DNA of 64,000 nucleotides from Byssochlamys sp. IMV 00236 (taxonomy: Eukaryota > Ascomycota > Eurotiomycetes > Eurotiales > Thermoascaceae). The translations under genes and the position numbers were made by a program. The stretch covers positions 1 through 64,000 of the forward strand of contig MSJH02000837.1 of assembly GCA_001931875.2 (NCBI GenBank), written 5' to 3'. Shown here one piece after another: positions 25,201 through 36,900 of this stretch; position 1 is the first letter of the stretch, and every line of letters starts with the position of its first letter. Under the pieces are notes generated by a model. It had not been told where the DNA came from. It saw nothing but the letters and a program-made list of their open reading frames with translations, and searched no databases.

Positions 25201-26240
25201 TAGGTTTAATCTAGGACTAAGTAAACTGAGCTAAGCTCTAAAGAATCAGACTCAGATTATTATTCTTAATATAGATTAAGTGCAGAGTATATACCAAATA
25301 AAGATTAAGAAAGAGGTTAAGAAAGAGATTAATCTAGAGGTTCTAATTATTATTAGAGCTAGGTTTAATCTAGGATTAAGCAGACTAAGCTAAGCTCTGA
25401 AGAATTAGACTTAGATTATTATTCTTAATACAGATTAAGTGCAGAGTATATACTAAATAAAGATTAAGGAAGGGGTTAATCTAGAGGTTCTAGTTATTAT
25501 TAGAGCTAGGTTTAATCTAAGACTAAGTAAATTAAGCTAAGCTCTGAAGAATCAGACTTAAATTGTTATTTTTAATACAGATTAAATATAGAGTATATAC
25601 TAAACAGAAGTTAAGGAAGGGGTTAATCTAGAGATTCTGATTATTATTAGAGCTAGGTTTAATCTAGGACTAAGTGGATTAAGCTAAACTCTAAAAAATT
25701 AGACTTAAATTATTATTCTTAATGCAGATTAAGTATAGAGTATATATTAAATAGAGATTAAAAAAGGGATTAATCTAGAGGTTCTAGTTGTTATTAGAGC
25801 CAGGTTTAATCTAGGATTAAGTAGACTAAGCTAAGCTCTGAAGAATTAGACTCAGATTACATTTCTCAATATAGATTAAGTAAAGAGCATATATTAAATA
25901 GAGGTTAAGGAAGAGGTAGATTTAGAGGTTCTAATTATATTTAAGGCCAGGTTTAATTTAATACTATCCTAATACTTAAAAGGGTTTAAACCCTTTTATT
26001 AGATTTAGATAGCTCTGCTAGTTCTAATCTAGAGTATATACTAACTCTATATCTAGCATATATTGTCCAGGAGTTAAGTATAGATTCTAGACAGAATAAA
26101 GCTTATATATACTATAGTAGAGGACTCTTATTAGAAGAAATAATAAAGACTAATTTTGCTATTTAATTAAGAGAAATAATAAAATAAAGGTAATAAGAAT
26201 TTAAGCAAGAAAGAAAAGGATTATTATAGCAGTTTATATA
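22300..26240 (+). pseudogene. Large decayed protein of the 6.8 kb element (transposase candidate)
   Basis: A plus-strand reading frame can be followed in pieces. Near 23,930-24,000 it reads EIDLAYKIVFKNANIFLI then SWNSEAKY, and near 24,180-24,290 RHIF*IEKGYGLLL and VNIISIDVEYILSIFRL; these resemble the MULE-like transposase core seen in fungal proteins, though I recognise it only loosely. Further on come an Asn-rich linker (near 25,000), a Ser/Arg/Glu-rich tandem array (25,140-25,990), and a charged C-terminus (LLLEEIIKTNFAI, then FKQERKGLL) ending near 26,240. Stops sit at presumptive Gln and Arg codons. The start cannot be placed. Confidence 0.5.
25140..25990 (+). repeat. 147-bp coding tandem array, about five units
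   Basis: The phrase agagctaggtttaat or close variants recurs at 25,196, 25,355, 25,502, 25,649, 25,796 and (degenerate) 25,943. The spacing is 159, 147, 147, 147 and 147 bp. All spacings are multiples of three, so the array would encode about five 49-residue units, one with a 4-residue insertion. Each unit has an acidic Ser patch (SSEESDSDYYS), the phrase AEYILNKD and a basic Arg/Gly/Ser part. The frame is kept through the whole array apart from RIP stops, which argues that it was translated. Confidence 0.85.
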
Positions 26241-26374
26241 ATAAATATATATATCTATATAGCTATAGTTATATAGTAAATATATATATATATATTTCTT
26301 TTTCCCCTATAATAAGAATAAATAAAAAAATAAAGAATATTATATTGCAATTATTTAAAGATACAGAAAAATAG

Positions 26375-26470
26375 TCTTTAAATATAAGAATTTAGCATTA
26401 AACTGAAGTTTAGTATTAATAATCTTTAAGTATAAGAGCTTAGCATTAAACTAAAGTTCAATATTAAGTA
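26375..26470. repeat. Two 48-bp tandem units
   Basis: tctttaaatataagaattta and tctttaagtataagagctta start at 26,375 and 26,423 and continue in parallel through cattaaactgaagtt and cattaaactaaagtt. They lie between the two reading frames of the 6.8 kb element, where an intergenic or promoter region would be. No function is evident. Confidence 0.75.
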
Positions 26471-26471
26471 T

Positions 26472-27250
26472 ATGCTCGGGGGAGAGCTGGGCTTAAATAT
26501 CTATATATTTAAGGCCTCTAAAAACTCATCCTTAAAAGAGGAGATTACAACTTATAAATATAAATTTAGTATATATTTTATGTATAAAAGGGAAGAATTT
26601 ATTAATAGACTTAATACTGCAGCTATTAGTGCTATAAAAATATTTATGGCTATAACTATAAGTATAGCTATACTCTAGTTTAGTTAATATTTCTTTATTA
26701 ATAGTATATTTACTCGCATATTTATTATAAGATATAGACTATCTATGCTTTAATAAAGTTAAGGCAGGACCTATATTATAATCTAGTTTAATATATGCGC
26801 AGGATAAATTAGAAGGCTATTTATTATTACTTCTATTATTATTATCTTATAGCAGTAAGATATTTTTAATCTATATAAGGTCAGTATATATATAATATAG
26901 GTAGGGGTATATTTACTGCGCGCTTATAAGATAGGGTTAATAAAGATATAGGACGCTAGAATAAAGGCTAAGATTAGTTAAAATTAATATTAGGTATATA
27001 CTAAATATATCTGAAAAGCCTGCTGAGAGTTATAAGTCATATATAAATAGTAATATAAATGGCAATATAAATAGCAAAGAAGATAATATATAGATCCTAT
27101 TTATATATTAGTATATGCTAAATTTACTCTTTAATAAAACTAGCTCCTATAGCTGTTTCTAAACTTATTATTAGTATAAGCCACTTCTTTATAAGATATA
27201 ATAATACCCTTAATTAACATACTTCCTGCACTAGAAAAAATATTAGTTTA
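26472..27250 (+). pseudogene. Second decayed reading frame of the 6.8 kb element
   Basis: An open 68-codon stretch from ATG at 26,472 (MLGGELGLNIYIFKAS) continues in the same frame to about 27,240 when TAG and TAA are taken as former Gln codons. It reads IFTRIFIIRYRLSML and later LYKVSIYII and YLLRAYKIGLIKI. I do not recognise the family. It may be a second transposon protein or a later exon of the upstream one. It lies 230 bp after the end of the large frame. Confidence 0.45.
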
Positions 27251-28454
27251 ATATAAGCTCTATATATATCTAAGACTTACTATAGTTTATAAATAAAGTT
27301 AGTATCTTACTATTTATTGAGCAAAATATATTTAATTAGCGCACTGTATATTATTAGTATAGCTCTAGTATATATAGAATAGATCTTAAACTTACTATAG
27401 CCTAATTATTTTCTTATTTATAGTTATATTATTAGTCTCTATATTATGGTTTAATGCTATAATAGATTAGCATATATCTAATATATATTAAGGATAATAA
27501 TATACTCGCCTTTAAATATGCAGTCCTTATATAGCGTTGTAATTTTAACTATCAGCATATTATATATATATAGAACTTATATTAGACTTACAGCGGGCTA
27601 TAAATTAATAATCTTGCTGTATATAAGTAGGCTATTTATATTTACCTATACCTAGCAACTGTAGAAGCTTAGTATATACTCAATTAATTTTAAAGAAAGG
27701 ACTTATATATTCCTGTTTATACTTAAGATAGAAGACCTAGAGATTAGCGCGTAAGTATTTTTTTCAGCAGTAATTATAGGCACTATCTATATTTAGCGCG
27801 CTTCTAGTATATGCGCAATATCTGCTTACTAAATTTCTTATTTTCTTGTTTAGCTATAATATATAAGTCTGAGATCTATATTAGATTTAGGTTAGGAATT
27901 AGGCCTATTTTTATTTAGTATATGTTTAATATTAAGCAGAGATATACTTACTATAATAATACCTATAGTTTGTCAGATTATTTATTAATAAAACTATATT
28001 ATAGGTAAAGAGTTCCTTTAAATATAGCAGCATTTTTATAATTATACAGTAATAATATAAGAGGGTGGATTATAGTACTATAAAGGCAGGGCGAAGGCAT
28101 TATTAAGGAGGTTAAAGATAATATAAATAATATAAACTTCTGTATAATAAGATTCTAACATTACTTTAGTATATGCTTAATAACCGCCTTTATATATACT
28201 GCCTTAGTAAACTGTGCAGAATAATATCAGTTCTAGCTTTCTATATATATCCTAGTATTGCTCTAACCTATGCTTAATATATACTGCGATACAGTATAGA
28301 GCATATACTATATATAGTTCTTAATAAATAAATATAGTTTACTGCAATATAATATAAAAACTTTATTATAAGTTATATAAGCTATGTATATACTAAGCCC
28401 ACCCAAACGCTATACTAAAACTAACTTAGTGTCTGAGCTGAACCTAGATTTTTC
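27251..28454. other. Right part of the 6.8 kb element, no gene recognised
   Basis: No domain could be read on either strand. The interval is rich in the dispersed AGTATATGCT-like motif (27,111, 27,670, 27,805, 27,920, 28,168, 28,270, 28,300 and 28,387 approximately). Confidence 0.4.
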
Positions 28455-28517
28455 TTGGGTAGGCTGAGCTTTTCAGGTAAGCTAAGCTCAGCCCCGGCTG
28501 GGCCGAGCTACATCCCG
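28455..28517 (-). repeat. Right terminal inverted repeat of the 6.8 kb element
   Basis: Ends ggctgggccgagctacatcccg, the inverted counterpart of the left end, followed by the duplication gttatatct at 28,518-28,526. Confidence 0.85.
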
Positions 28518-28526
28518 GTTATATCT

Positions 28527-30335
28527 TATATAGAGATCTCCTATATAGTAAAGTATAAAAAGAAGAAAATTAAGTTATTAAATAATAAATAAGATACTAA
28601 GAAGTTATATTAAATAATGCTTATATTAAATTTCTTACCTCTAGGCATTAATACAGACTAAGAAAAGTATATAGAATAAGTATTAAATACTATAATAATA
28701 ATATATATAATAAAAAAATATATTTTAATCTTAAACTTATATTATACTATAATTAATAACTTTATTTAAGGTAAATTATAGCAGAGTATATTTAAAGCTA
28801 AAATAAATATACTCTAAGTAAATAAAATTTTTAAAGTAGTTATACTATTATTAAGAGCTAATATTATAACTAGCTATTAAGTATTAGCTATAAAGTATAA
28901 CCTAGATAATTCTCTTTAAAAGCTTAAGGTATACCTTATTACTTAAAGATTTATTTAAAAATATAGTATTAATTTTAAGTATATCTTTACTCTTACTTTA
29001 TAATATAATATATTATAAGTATTTCTAATTATTATTATAATAAAGGATTATAAGTATTATATTATAGATATTAATAATACCTTTATAGAGTTAATATTAA
29101 AGAAGAAGATTTATATAATACCTCTACTAGAAATAAATATATTATTAAAAATAATACTATAAATTCTTTAATCTTTATATAGTTTAAAATAAGCTATAAG
29201 AGATTAGAATTAAACCTATATAAAAATATTCTAAAAAATAGGTTTTATATAAATTAATACTAATCTATATTTATTATAATATTTAGAGAAAGAAATCTTA
29301 TTTCTAGTATATATTAATAATATTTTAATTAGCATAAAATAAATAGAGAATATCTATTAGTTTAAATAAGAGTTTAAATTAATATATAAGATAAAGGACT
29401 TAGGAGAAGTAAAAAAAATCCTTAATATTTAAATTACTTAAAATAAAAAGAACTAAATATTAATAATAGATTAATCTTACTATATTAAAGAACTCTTATT
29501 ATAATATAAAATAAATAAAGAGAAAATATACTTAATTAGTATCTTATTAAATAAATATAATTCTCTAAAACTATTTAGCTCTTAAAATAAAAAAATAAAT
29601 TAAAAAAAATATTAAAAGATTATTAATAGCTTAATTTATTTAATAATTTTAATAAGACTAAATATTATATTTATAATAAGTAAATTAAGTTAATATCTAT
29701 TAAATCTATTTAAAAAATATTTTAAGATATTAAAGTCTTTTATAAGATACCTATAATTAACTATATATCTTAGTCTTAAGTTTAATATAAATTAAGACTA
29801 GTAACTTATTAAGTATTTAAACTTAGATTATATAATAGATAAGATTAATTCAATATTAATCTTAGGGAATATTTTTATTTTAGCTAATAGTTTAATAAGC
29901 TAATTAAATAAAAAATAAAAGTCTATTATAACTTTAACTATAGAGACTAAATATATAGCTATATATTAAGCTATAAAGTAATTCTAATAATTAGCCCTTT
30001 TTTTAAGAGATATAGGATATAGATATTATATTAGTTTAAATAAATTTAAGCTAATAATAAGAGAAGAGTAAGCTTTTATTATTAGTTCTCTAATTAAGAT
30101 TTATAGAGATAATTAAATATTACTATTATTAATTAAAGATACTTATACTTATAAAAGATTAAAGTATATTAATATTATATATTACTATATATATAATTTA
30201 TATTAAAAGAATAGAAGTAATATTAAGTTTATTAGAATATAAGATATAATAGCGAATAGTTTTATTAAACTACTATTAAAGGTAAATTTTCTAAGATTCT
30301 TAGATTAATTAAAATTAACTAATTTAATAAATTTA
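28527..30335 (+). pseudogene. Copia-1 reverse transcriptase and RNase H remnant
   Basis: Continues the Copia-1 pol frame after the insertion. The catalytic RT box near 29,290-29,340 reads LVYINNILISIK, equivalent to the VDD box of copia RTs with both Asp changed to Asn. RNase H near 29,940-29,990 reads TLTIETKYIAIY*A, and its C-terminal signature near 30,240-30,290 reads IIANSFIKLLLK (ADxLTKPL in the family). Stops are at Gln codons. Confidence 0.85.
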
Positions 30336-30339
30336 GATT

Positions 30340-30348
30340 AAAAAAGAG
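30340..30348 (+). other. Copia-1 polypurine tract
   Basis: aaaaaagag lies immediately before the 3' LTR, the expected plus-strand primer site. Confidence 0.65.
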
Positions 30349-30621
30349 TATTATAAAATAGCAGTTAGAACTAGTAAATTCTAATATAACTAAAATTTTA
30401 TTTTAAAGAAATCTTTAAGAATAATTTTATTTTAATAAAATTAAGTAGCTTAGAGAAATTATTTCTTAAGCTCTATTTAAAATCTATTACCTTAACTAAG
30501 AATATAAGAATATACTTTATATCTATTATATATGCTAATACTCTTTCTCCTTAAGTATTATTAGCTCTTTAAGCTATTAGATTAATCTAGGGAATTATAT
30601 TTAAACCTATTCTTTTTAACT
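30349..30621 (+). repeat. Copia-1 3' LTR
   Basis: Starts tattataaaatagcagtt and ends attctttttaact. It is followed by the target duplication taata (30,622-30,626), after which the minus-strand gypsy element G3 resumes. Confidence 0.9.
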
Positions 30622-30626
30622 TAATA

Positions 30627-33566
30627 TTTAATTATAAAGTTATAGTTAGCTAATATTTTTACTTATTTTACTTACTTTCTTATTAATATTTTAATTATTA
30701 TAAAATAAGTAAAATTCTTATAATTTATAATTACTTTAATTATATATTTTACTCTTTTAAAATAAACTCTTTATTATTAAAATATTATTACTATAGCTAA
30801 TAATTTCTTATTATAAATTTTATAATTAAGCTTTATTAATATTATTTTTCTTAAATAATATATTATTAAATATAATTTTCTATTATTATTTAATTATAAT
30901 ATAATTACTTTAATTATATAGTTTAATATATTAATTTTAATAACTGTTTTTTTCTAAGTACTAGTACTATAGTAAGCCTTATTTTAATTTTTTAAATACT
31001 TTCTATTATATTTTTATTTATTAATAATTTTTCTCTTTTTTTAATAAGTTAAATAGTAATCTTATAATATCTATATATTATTTAATATATTATTAATAAT
31101 AGTTTACTATTTTAATAAATATTTATAGTTCTTATAAATTTATTAATATTAGCTAATTTTTAATTACTTAAATCTTCTATTTATTTATTTATATTCTTTT
31201 TTAAATAATTTAATATTTTAAGAAATTTATTTCCTTAATATAAAATTTATATTTCTTTAGCTTTATTTATAGCTTTATTATTTATAGTTATTATAGTATT
31301 ATCTTAATATATTTAATATATTCTTTATAGTTCTTAGAGAATATTAAGATATTATTTAAATATATAACTATAAAGTTATATATATAATCTCTTAATACTT
31401 TATTAATAAATCGCTAAAATATTACTAGTATATTAGTTAATTTAAAAGATATAATCTTATATTTATAATATTTAAACTTAGTTTTAAATACTATTTTCTA
31501 TTCTTTACCTTTTTTTTATTTATAGTCTATTATAAGCATTTATAATATTAAATTTTATAAAAATCTTTACTTCTTATATTATATTTTAAATCTTTATAAT
31601 TAATAGTAATAAGTATTTATCTTTAATTATAATTATATTAAGCTATTTATATTTATATATAGTTATAAGCTTCTATTCTTTTTTAATATAAATAGTATTA
31701 AATATTTTATTAATAATATTAATAATTATATATAATCTTTTTATAAGTTTTCTTTAATATATATCTTTAATATTTTTAATTTTCTCTCTAATAGCTAGTA
31801 AATTAATTTATATATTAATAACTTCTTTTTAATTAAGAGTATTTTATAATTATATAATTTATAATTTAATAATTTCTTATTAATATTAAGATTAAAGAGA
31901 TTTTAAAATTACTTATATTTTTTTAATATCTTTAATTCTATTATTTCTTTTAATTTTTCTATTCTTATTATAGTACTATATAGTACTTAATTATATTATT
32001 TATCCTTAGGTTTATATATCTTTTTATATAGCCTTATCTATTAGCTTACTTTTTAAAGATTTTCTAGAATTTTCTTATTTCTTTAATTTAAAGCTATTAA
32101 TTATTTCTCTTAACTTAGTTCTTTTTATAGCTAACTTTACTTTACTTATTTAACTCTTAAGAGCTTAAGAGTAATTTTATTTTAGCCTTATTTTATATAT
32201 ATATCTTATAAATTATATTTTATCTTATATTTTATTAATCTTTAAATTATATTATTTAAGCTATAATATTTTAAGTATTATATTATACTCTTTAATTTTA
32301 ATTATATTAAAGTTAAGTAATTTTAAATAGTTTTAAACTAATATTAGAATTATTCTTATCTCTATAATTAAGAATTATTTTAAGTCTTTTTTATTAAGTC
32401 TTAAAATTAATACTAGTTATTTCTTTATTTTTTTAAGAATTTATAAAGAGATTATAAATTTTAAATCTATAAAGTTTTTTATAGCTTTTAAGTTAATTAA
32501 TATTTTAGTTAATTATTCTATAATTTTAGTTTATAATTTAATATATTAACCTTTAGCTATTATTACTATTTAGTATTATTTCTTTTATTATTTTCTTTTA
32601 ATTTAATCTTTTTATAAAAAAATATTTATTATTAATTTTCGCATTTTAATATATTAAATAATAATCTTTATAATATACTATTTAATATATACTCTTATAC
32701 TTTAAGTATCTCTAATATTTTCTATATATATATTTTAGCTTATTATAATAGGCTAATATCTCTCTTTATAAGGAATTTATTTAAGTCTTAGCTTATTAAG
32801 CCTTTTACTTATAGCTATACTTATTTAAGTTTAATAAGGTAAAATCTATTATTTATATCTCGGCCTTAATTACTTTAATACTTAGTTTTTTATTAGTCTT
32901 AAGTAATTATTTACTATTTATACCTTTTAGCTTCTTAAATATCTCTTTAGCCTTATATTATTTTTTTTATTTAATTAAGTCTTTTTATAGAATTACTATA
33001 ATTATTTTTTTAATTTTATTATTTAATAGTATTATTTATTACTTTAAGTATTTTCTAGGTTCTTTATAGATATTTATTAATTTTATCTTATATTTCTTAT
33101 ATTATTTCTAGTAATACTAATACTTATTTAAATATTATAGTTTTTAGAGAAATTATATCTTTATCTCTATTATTTTAAGTTATTTATTTATATTATATTT
33201 ATTTTTAACTCTTTAAGATTTTATTATAATTACTTTCTTTATTTATTACTTTTAATTACTATCTTAATTTTTTTAATATCTTATAATTCTTTATATAATA
33301 GCCTTTCTTATTATAGTTAAAATATTTAAATTTCTTTTATTTTTAATTTTAATTAATTTTATTATTTTATCTTAATATTATAGTATTTAGCTTTATTAGC
33401 TTTAATCTATAAGAATTCTTATTCTTTATTAATTATTTCTTATTTAATCTATATTAATTTAATTTATAATATTTTATAAATCTTTATTATTTTATATATT
33501 TTTTTAACTTTTATTTTTAATTAAATATTTTATTATTAATTTTAATTAATAATTTAATAAGGTTAT
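30627..33566 (-). pseudogene. Gypsy element G3, zinc knuckle to RNase H (piece 3)
   Basis: Minus-strand coding. A zinc knuckle (KYFNYNKKGYYIKNY) is read near 33,285-33,332. The protease region follows, then reverse transcriptase at about 31,300-32,000, where KFNIINAYNRL and later YIFK*YLNI correspond to the AYxxI and YLDDILI parts of gypsy RT. RNase H lies below this down to the Copia-1 insertion. It is extremely RIP-mutated. Copia-2 interrupts it on the right at 33,566 (target gttat, 33,562-33,566). Confidence 0.8.
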
Positions 33567-33903
33567 ACTTAAAAAGAATAAGTTCTTAACTAAAATTCTC
33601 TAGATTAATTTAATAGCTTAAAGGGGCTAATATTATACTTAGAGAGAAAGATATATTAGCTAATATTATAGATATAAAGTAATAAAATATTTTTTATTTA
33701 AGTAATAGAGTTTTTATAAAAAGTTTAAGAGAAGATTTCTTTAAGCTCTATAATCTTATTATAGTAAGATTATCTTTAATAATTCTTTTAAAGTAAAATT
33801 ATCTCTAAAGATTTCTTTAAAATAAAATTATTTTTAAGAATTTCTTTAAAATAAAATCTATAATATATTATTATTAACTAGTTTTAACTGCTATTTTATA
33901 ATA
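33567..33903 (-). repeat. Copia-2 3' LTR
   Basis: Reverse complement of the Copia-1 LTR, bounded by acttaaaaagaat on the left and ctattttataata on the right. At 337 bp it is about 60 bp longer than Copia-1 LTRs, partly because a segment (ttctttaaagtaaaattatc) is repeated three times near 33,780-33,855. A pyrimidine run (tttctcctt, 33,904-33,912) next to it is the minus-strand polypurine tract. Confidence 0.85.
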
Positions 33904-33912
33904 TTTCTCCTT

Positions 33913-36900
33913 AGTCTAGACTTACTAGATTAATTAATCTTAATTAGCTTAAGAATTTTAAGAAGTTTACCTTTAATAATAATTTAGTAAAATTATCTGC
34001 TATTATATCTTATATTCTAATAAACTTAATATTAATCTTATTCCTTTAATATAGATTATATATATAGTAATATATAATATTAATATACTTTAACCTTTTA
34101 TAAATATAAGTATTCTTAATTAATAATAATAATACTTAATTATCTCTATATATTTTAACTAGTGAATTAATAATAAAAGCTTATTTTTCTCTTATTTTTA
34201 GTTTATACTTATTAAGACTAATATAGTATTTATACCTTATATCTTTTAAAAGAAGAGCTAATTATTAAGATTATTTTATAGCTTAATATATAGCTATATA
34301 TTTAGCTTTTATAGTTAAAATTATAATAAACTTTTATTTTTTACTTAATTAGCTTATTAAGCTATTAGCTAAAATAAAGATATTCTTTAAGATTAATATT
34401 TAATTAGTCTTATCTATTATATAATTTAAATTTAAATACTTAATAAGCCGCTAGTTTTAATTTATATTAAACTTAAGATTAAGGCCTATAGTTAATTATA
34501 AATATCTTATTAAGGACTTTAATATTTTAAAGTATCTTTTAAATAAATTTAATAGATATTAACTTAATCTGCTAATTATAAATATAATATCTAGTCTTAT
34601 TAAAATTATTAAGTAAATTAAACTATTAATAATTCTTTAGTATTTTCTCTAGTTTACTCTTTTATTTTAAGGGCTAAATAGCTTTAAAGAGTTATATCTA
34701 TTTAATAAAATACTAACTAGATATAATTTCTTTTTACTTATTCTATATCTTAATAAGAGTTCTTTAATATAGTAAGTTTAATCTATAGTTAATATTTAAT
34801 CCTTTCTATTATAAGTAATTTAAATATTAAGAATTTTCTTTATTTCCTCTAAATCCTTTATCTTATATACTAATTTAAACTATTATTTAAACTAGTTAAT
34901 ATTCTTTATTTATTTTACTCTAATTAAAATATTATTAATATATATTAAAAATAAAATCTCTTTTTCTAAATATTATAAGAGGTATAAATTAATATTAGTT
35001 TATATAAAACTTATCTTTTAGAGTATTTCTATATAAGTTTAATTTTAATCTCTTATAGCTTATTTTAATCTATATAGATAAAAAAAGACTTTTAATATTA
35101 TTTTTAGTAGTATATTTATCTTTAATAGAGATACTATATAAATCTCCTCCTTTAATATTAACTCTATAAAGGCATTATTAATATTTATTATATAATACTT
35201 TAAATCCTCTATAGTAATAATAGCTAAAAAGGCCTATAATATATTATAGTATAAAATAGAGGTAAAGGTATATTTAAAGTTAATACTATATTTTTAAGTA
35301 AACTCTTAAGTAATAAAATATATCTTAAGCTTTTAAAGAAAGCTATTAAAATTATATTTTATAGTTAATATTTAATAGCTAATTATAATATTAGCTCTAG
35401 ATAATAATATAACTATTTTAAAAGTATTATTTATTTAGAATATATTTATTTTAGCTTTAAATATATTCTTCTATAGTTTACCTTAAATAAAGTTATTAAT
35501 TATAGCTTAATATAAGTTTAAGATTAAAATATACTCTTTTATTATATATACTACTATTATTATACTTAATATTTAATCTATATACTTTTCTTAATTTATA
35601 TTAATACCTAGAGGTAAAAGGTTTAATATAAGCATAGCTTTATATAACTTTAGTTCTTATTTATTATCTAATAGTTTAACTTTCTCTCTCTTATACTTTA
35701 TTATATAGAGAATCTCTATATAAGATATAACTTATTTACTTAGTCTTAGTAAGAGATTTATTTATATAATCTTATAATTATTTAAATTATTAAAATAAGA
35801 ATTATTAAATATTTTCTCTTATTTCTTAATCTTATTATAATTAGAATTTTTAATTTTTTTTAGTAAAAAATTTTATTTTCTTTTTTTAAAAAAAATAAAA
35901 TTTCTTTATAATTCTTCTTTTAATTATTAGTATTATTCTTTCTTTTACTTAAGAATATATATATACTTAATATAAGACTAAATAGAGTAATATACTAGGT
36001 TATTAGTTAATCTCTTAAGTTTTTTATTAATACTATATTTAATAATACTCTTTAGAGAATATTTAAGTCTAGATCTTCTCTTAATTTATCTTTAAAAAAT
36101 TTAGCTTAATAAGTTTTAATAGTCTTTTTTATATCTAGAGCCTAGACTTTTTATTACTTATTTATTCCCTTAATATATCTTATAAAAGTATAGATTCTAT
36201 CTTAATTTATTAACTTATTTCTTTATATACCTTATAGTAGAGATTTTAAGTTTATATATAATATTACTTAATATTCTTATACTCTTAAATAATTAATTAA
36301 TAGCTTAACTTTAATAAATACTTTTTTTAAAGATATTTAAACCTTATTAACTATTAGTCTATTTAATACTCTATTTTTAATATATATATTAGCTTAAACT
36401 ACTTTTATCTATAACTTAATTAAGAGGTTTAAATCTTTAAATATAGCTCTTATTTCTTTTTTAATAGTCTAATATACTTATTCTATAGCTTTATTTTATA
36501 TTAATATATATAAAACTGTTAGTTTATAATAGGTATTAAATTATTTTCTCTAGGTTTTAAAGAGCTTTTTAAGTTCTAGTATATTATTTAATTATATATT
36601 AAGAATTTAGAGACTTATTATTATTTTAACTTCTTTTTTTTATTTATTTAAGATAGAAGTAATATTAAATTTAGCTCTTATTAGAAATACTTATATTTTT
36701 CTTAAAAAATTATTTATAATTATTAAAAAGTAAATATATTTATTCTTAAACTTTAATATTTAATTATATATATTTATATAAATAAGTTCTAGAATATTAG
36801 CCTTTTATATACTTATAGTACTTTTCTTATTTTTAATATTAGCTATAGTATATATTATATATTAATAATTTATTACTACTTTAATAGGCTTCTTTAATAT

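Larger units (their letters stand above)
21693..28517 (+). mobile_element. 6.8 kb DNA transposon with long TIRs, probably Mutator-like
   Basis: Inserted in Copia-1 with the 9-bp duplication gttatatct (21,684-21,692 and 28,518-28,526). The ends are imperfect inverted repeats of about 60 bp: left GGGCATATACCTCGGCCC, right end reverse-complemented CGGGATGTAGCTCGGCCC. The long GC-rich TIRs, the 9-bp duplication and a transposase-like stretch (DLAYKIVFKNANIFL) together suggest the Mutator superfamily. KDZ-type or hAT elements, which make 8-9 bp duplications, are the alternatives. The same TIRs bound the MITE at 42,748. It keeps many CA and TG and is younger than Copia-1. It holds an unusual tandem array and a dispersed motif. 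Confidence 0.85.
18491..30621 (+). mobile_element. Copia-1, a Ty1/copia element nested in G3 and split by a DNA transposon
   Basis: Direct LTRs of 274 and 273 bp (18,491-18,764 and 30,349-30,621) are flanked by the 5-bp duplication taata. Without the 6.8 kb insertion it is about 5.3 kb, close to Copia-2 without its own insertion (about 5.5 kb). The domain order Gag zinc knuckle, integrase, reverse transcriptase, RNase H is that of Ty1/copia (integrase before RT). The same LTR family occurs at 33,567, 49,158 and as a solo copy at 59,893. Confidence 0.92.
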
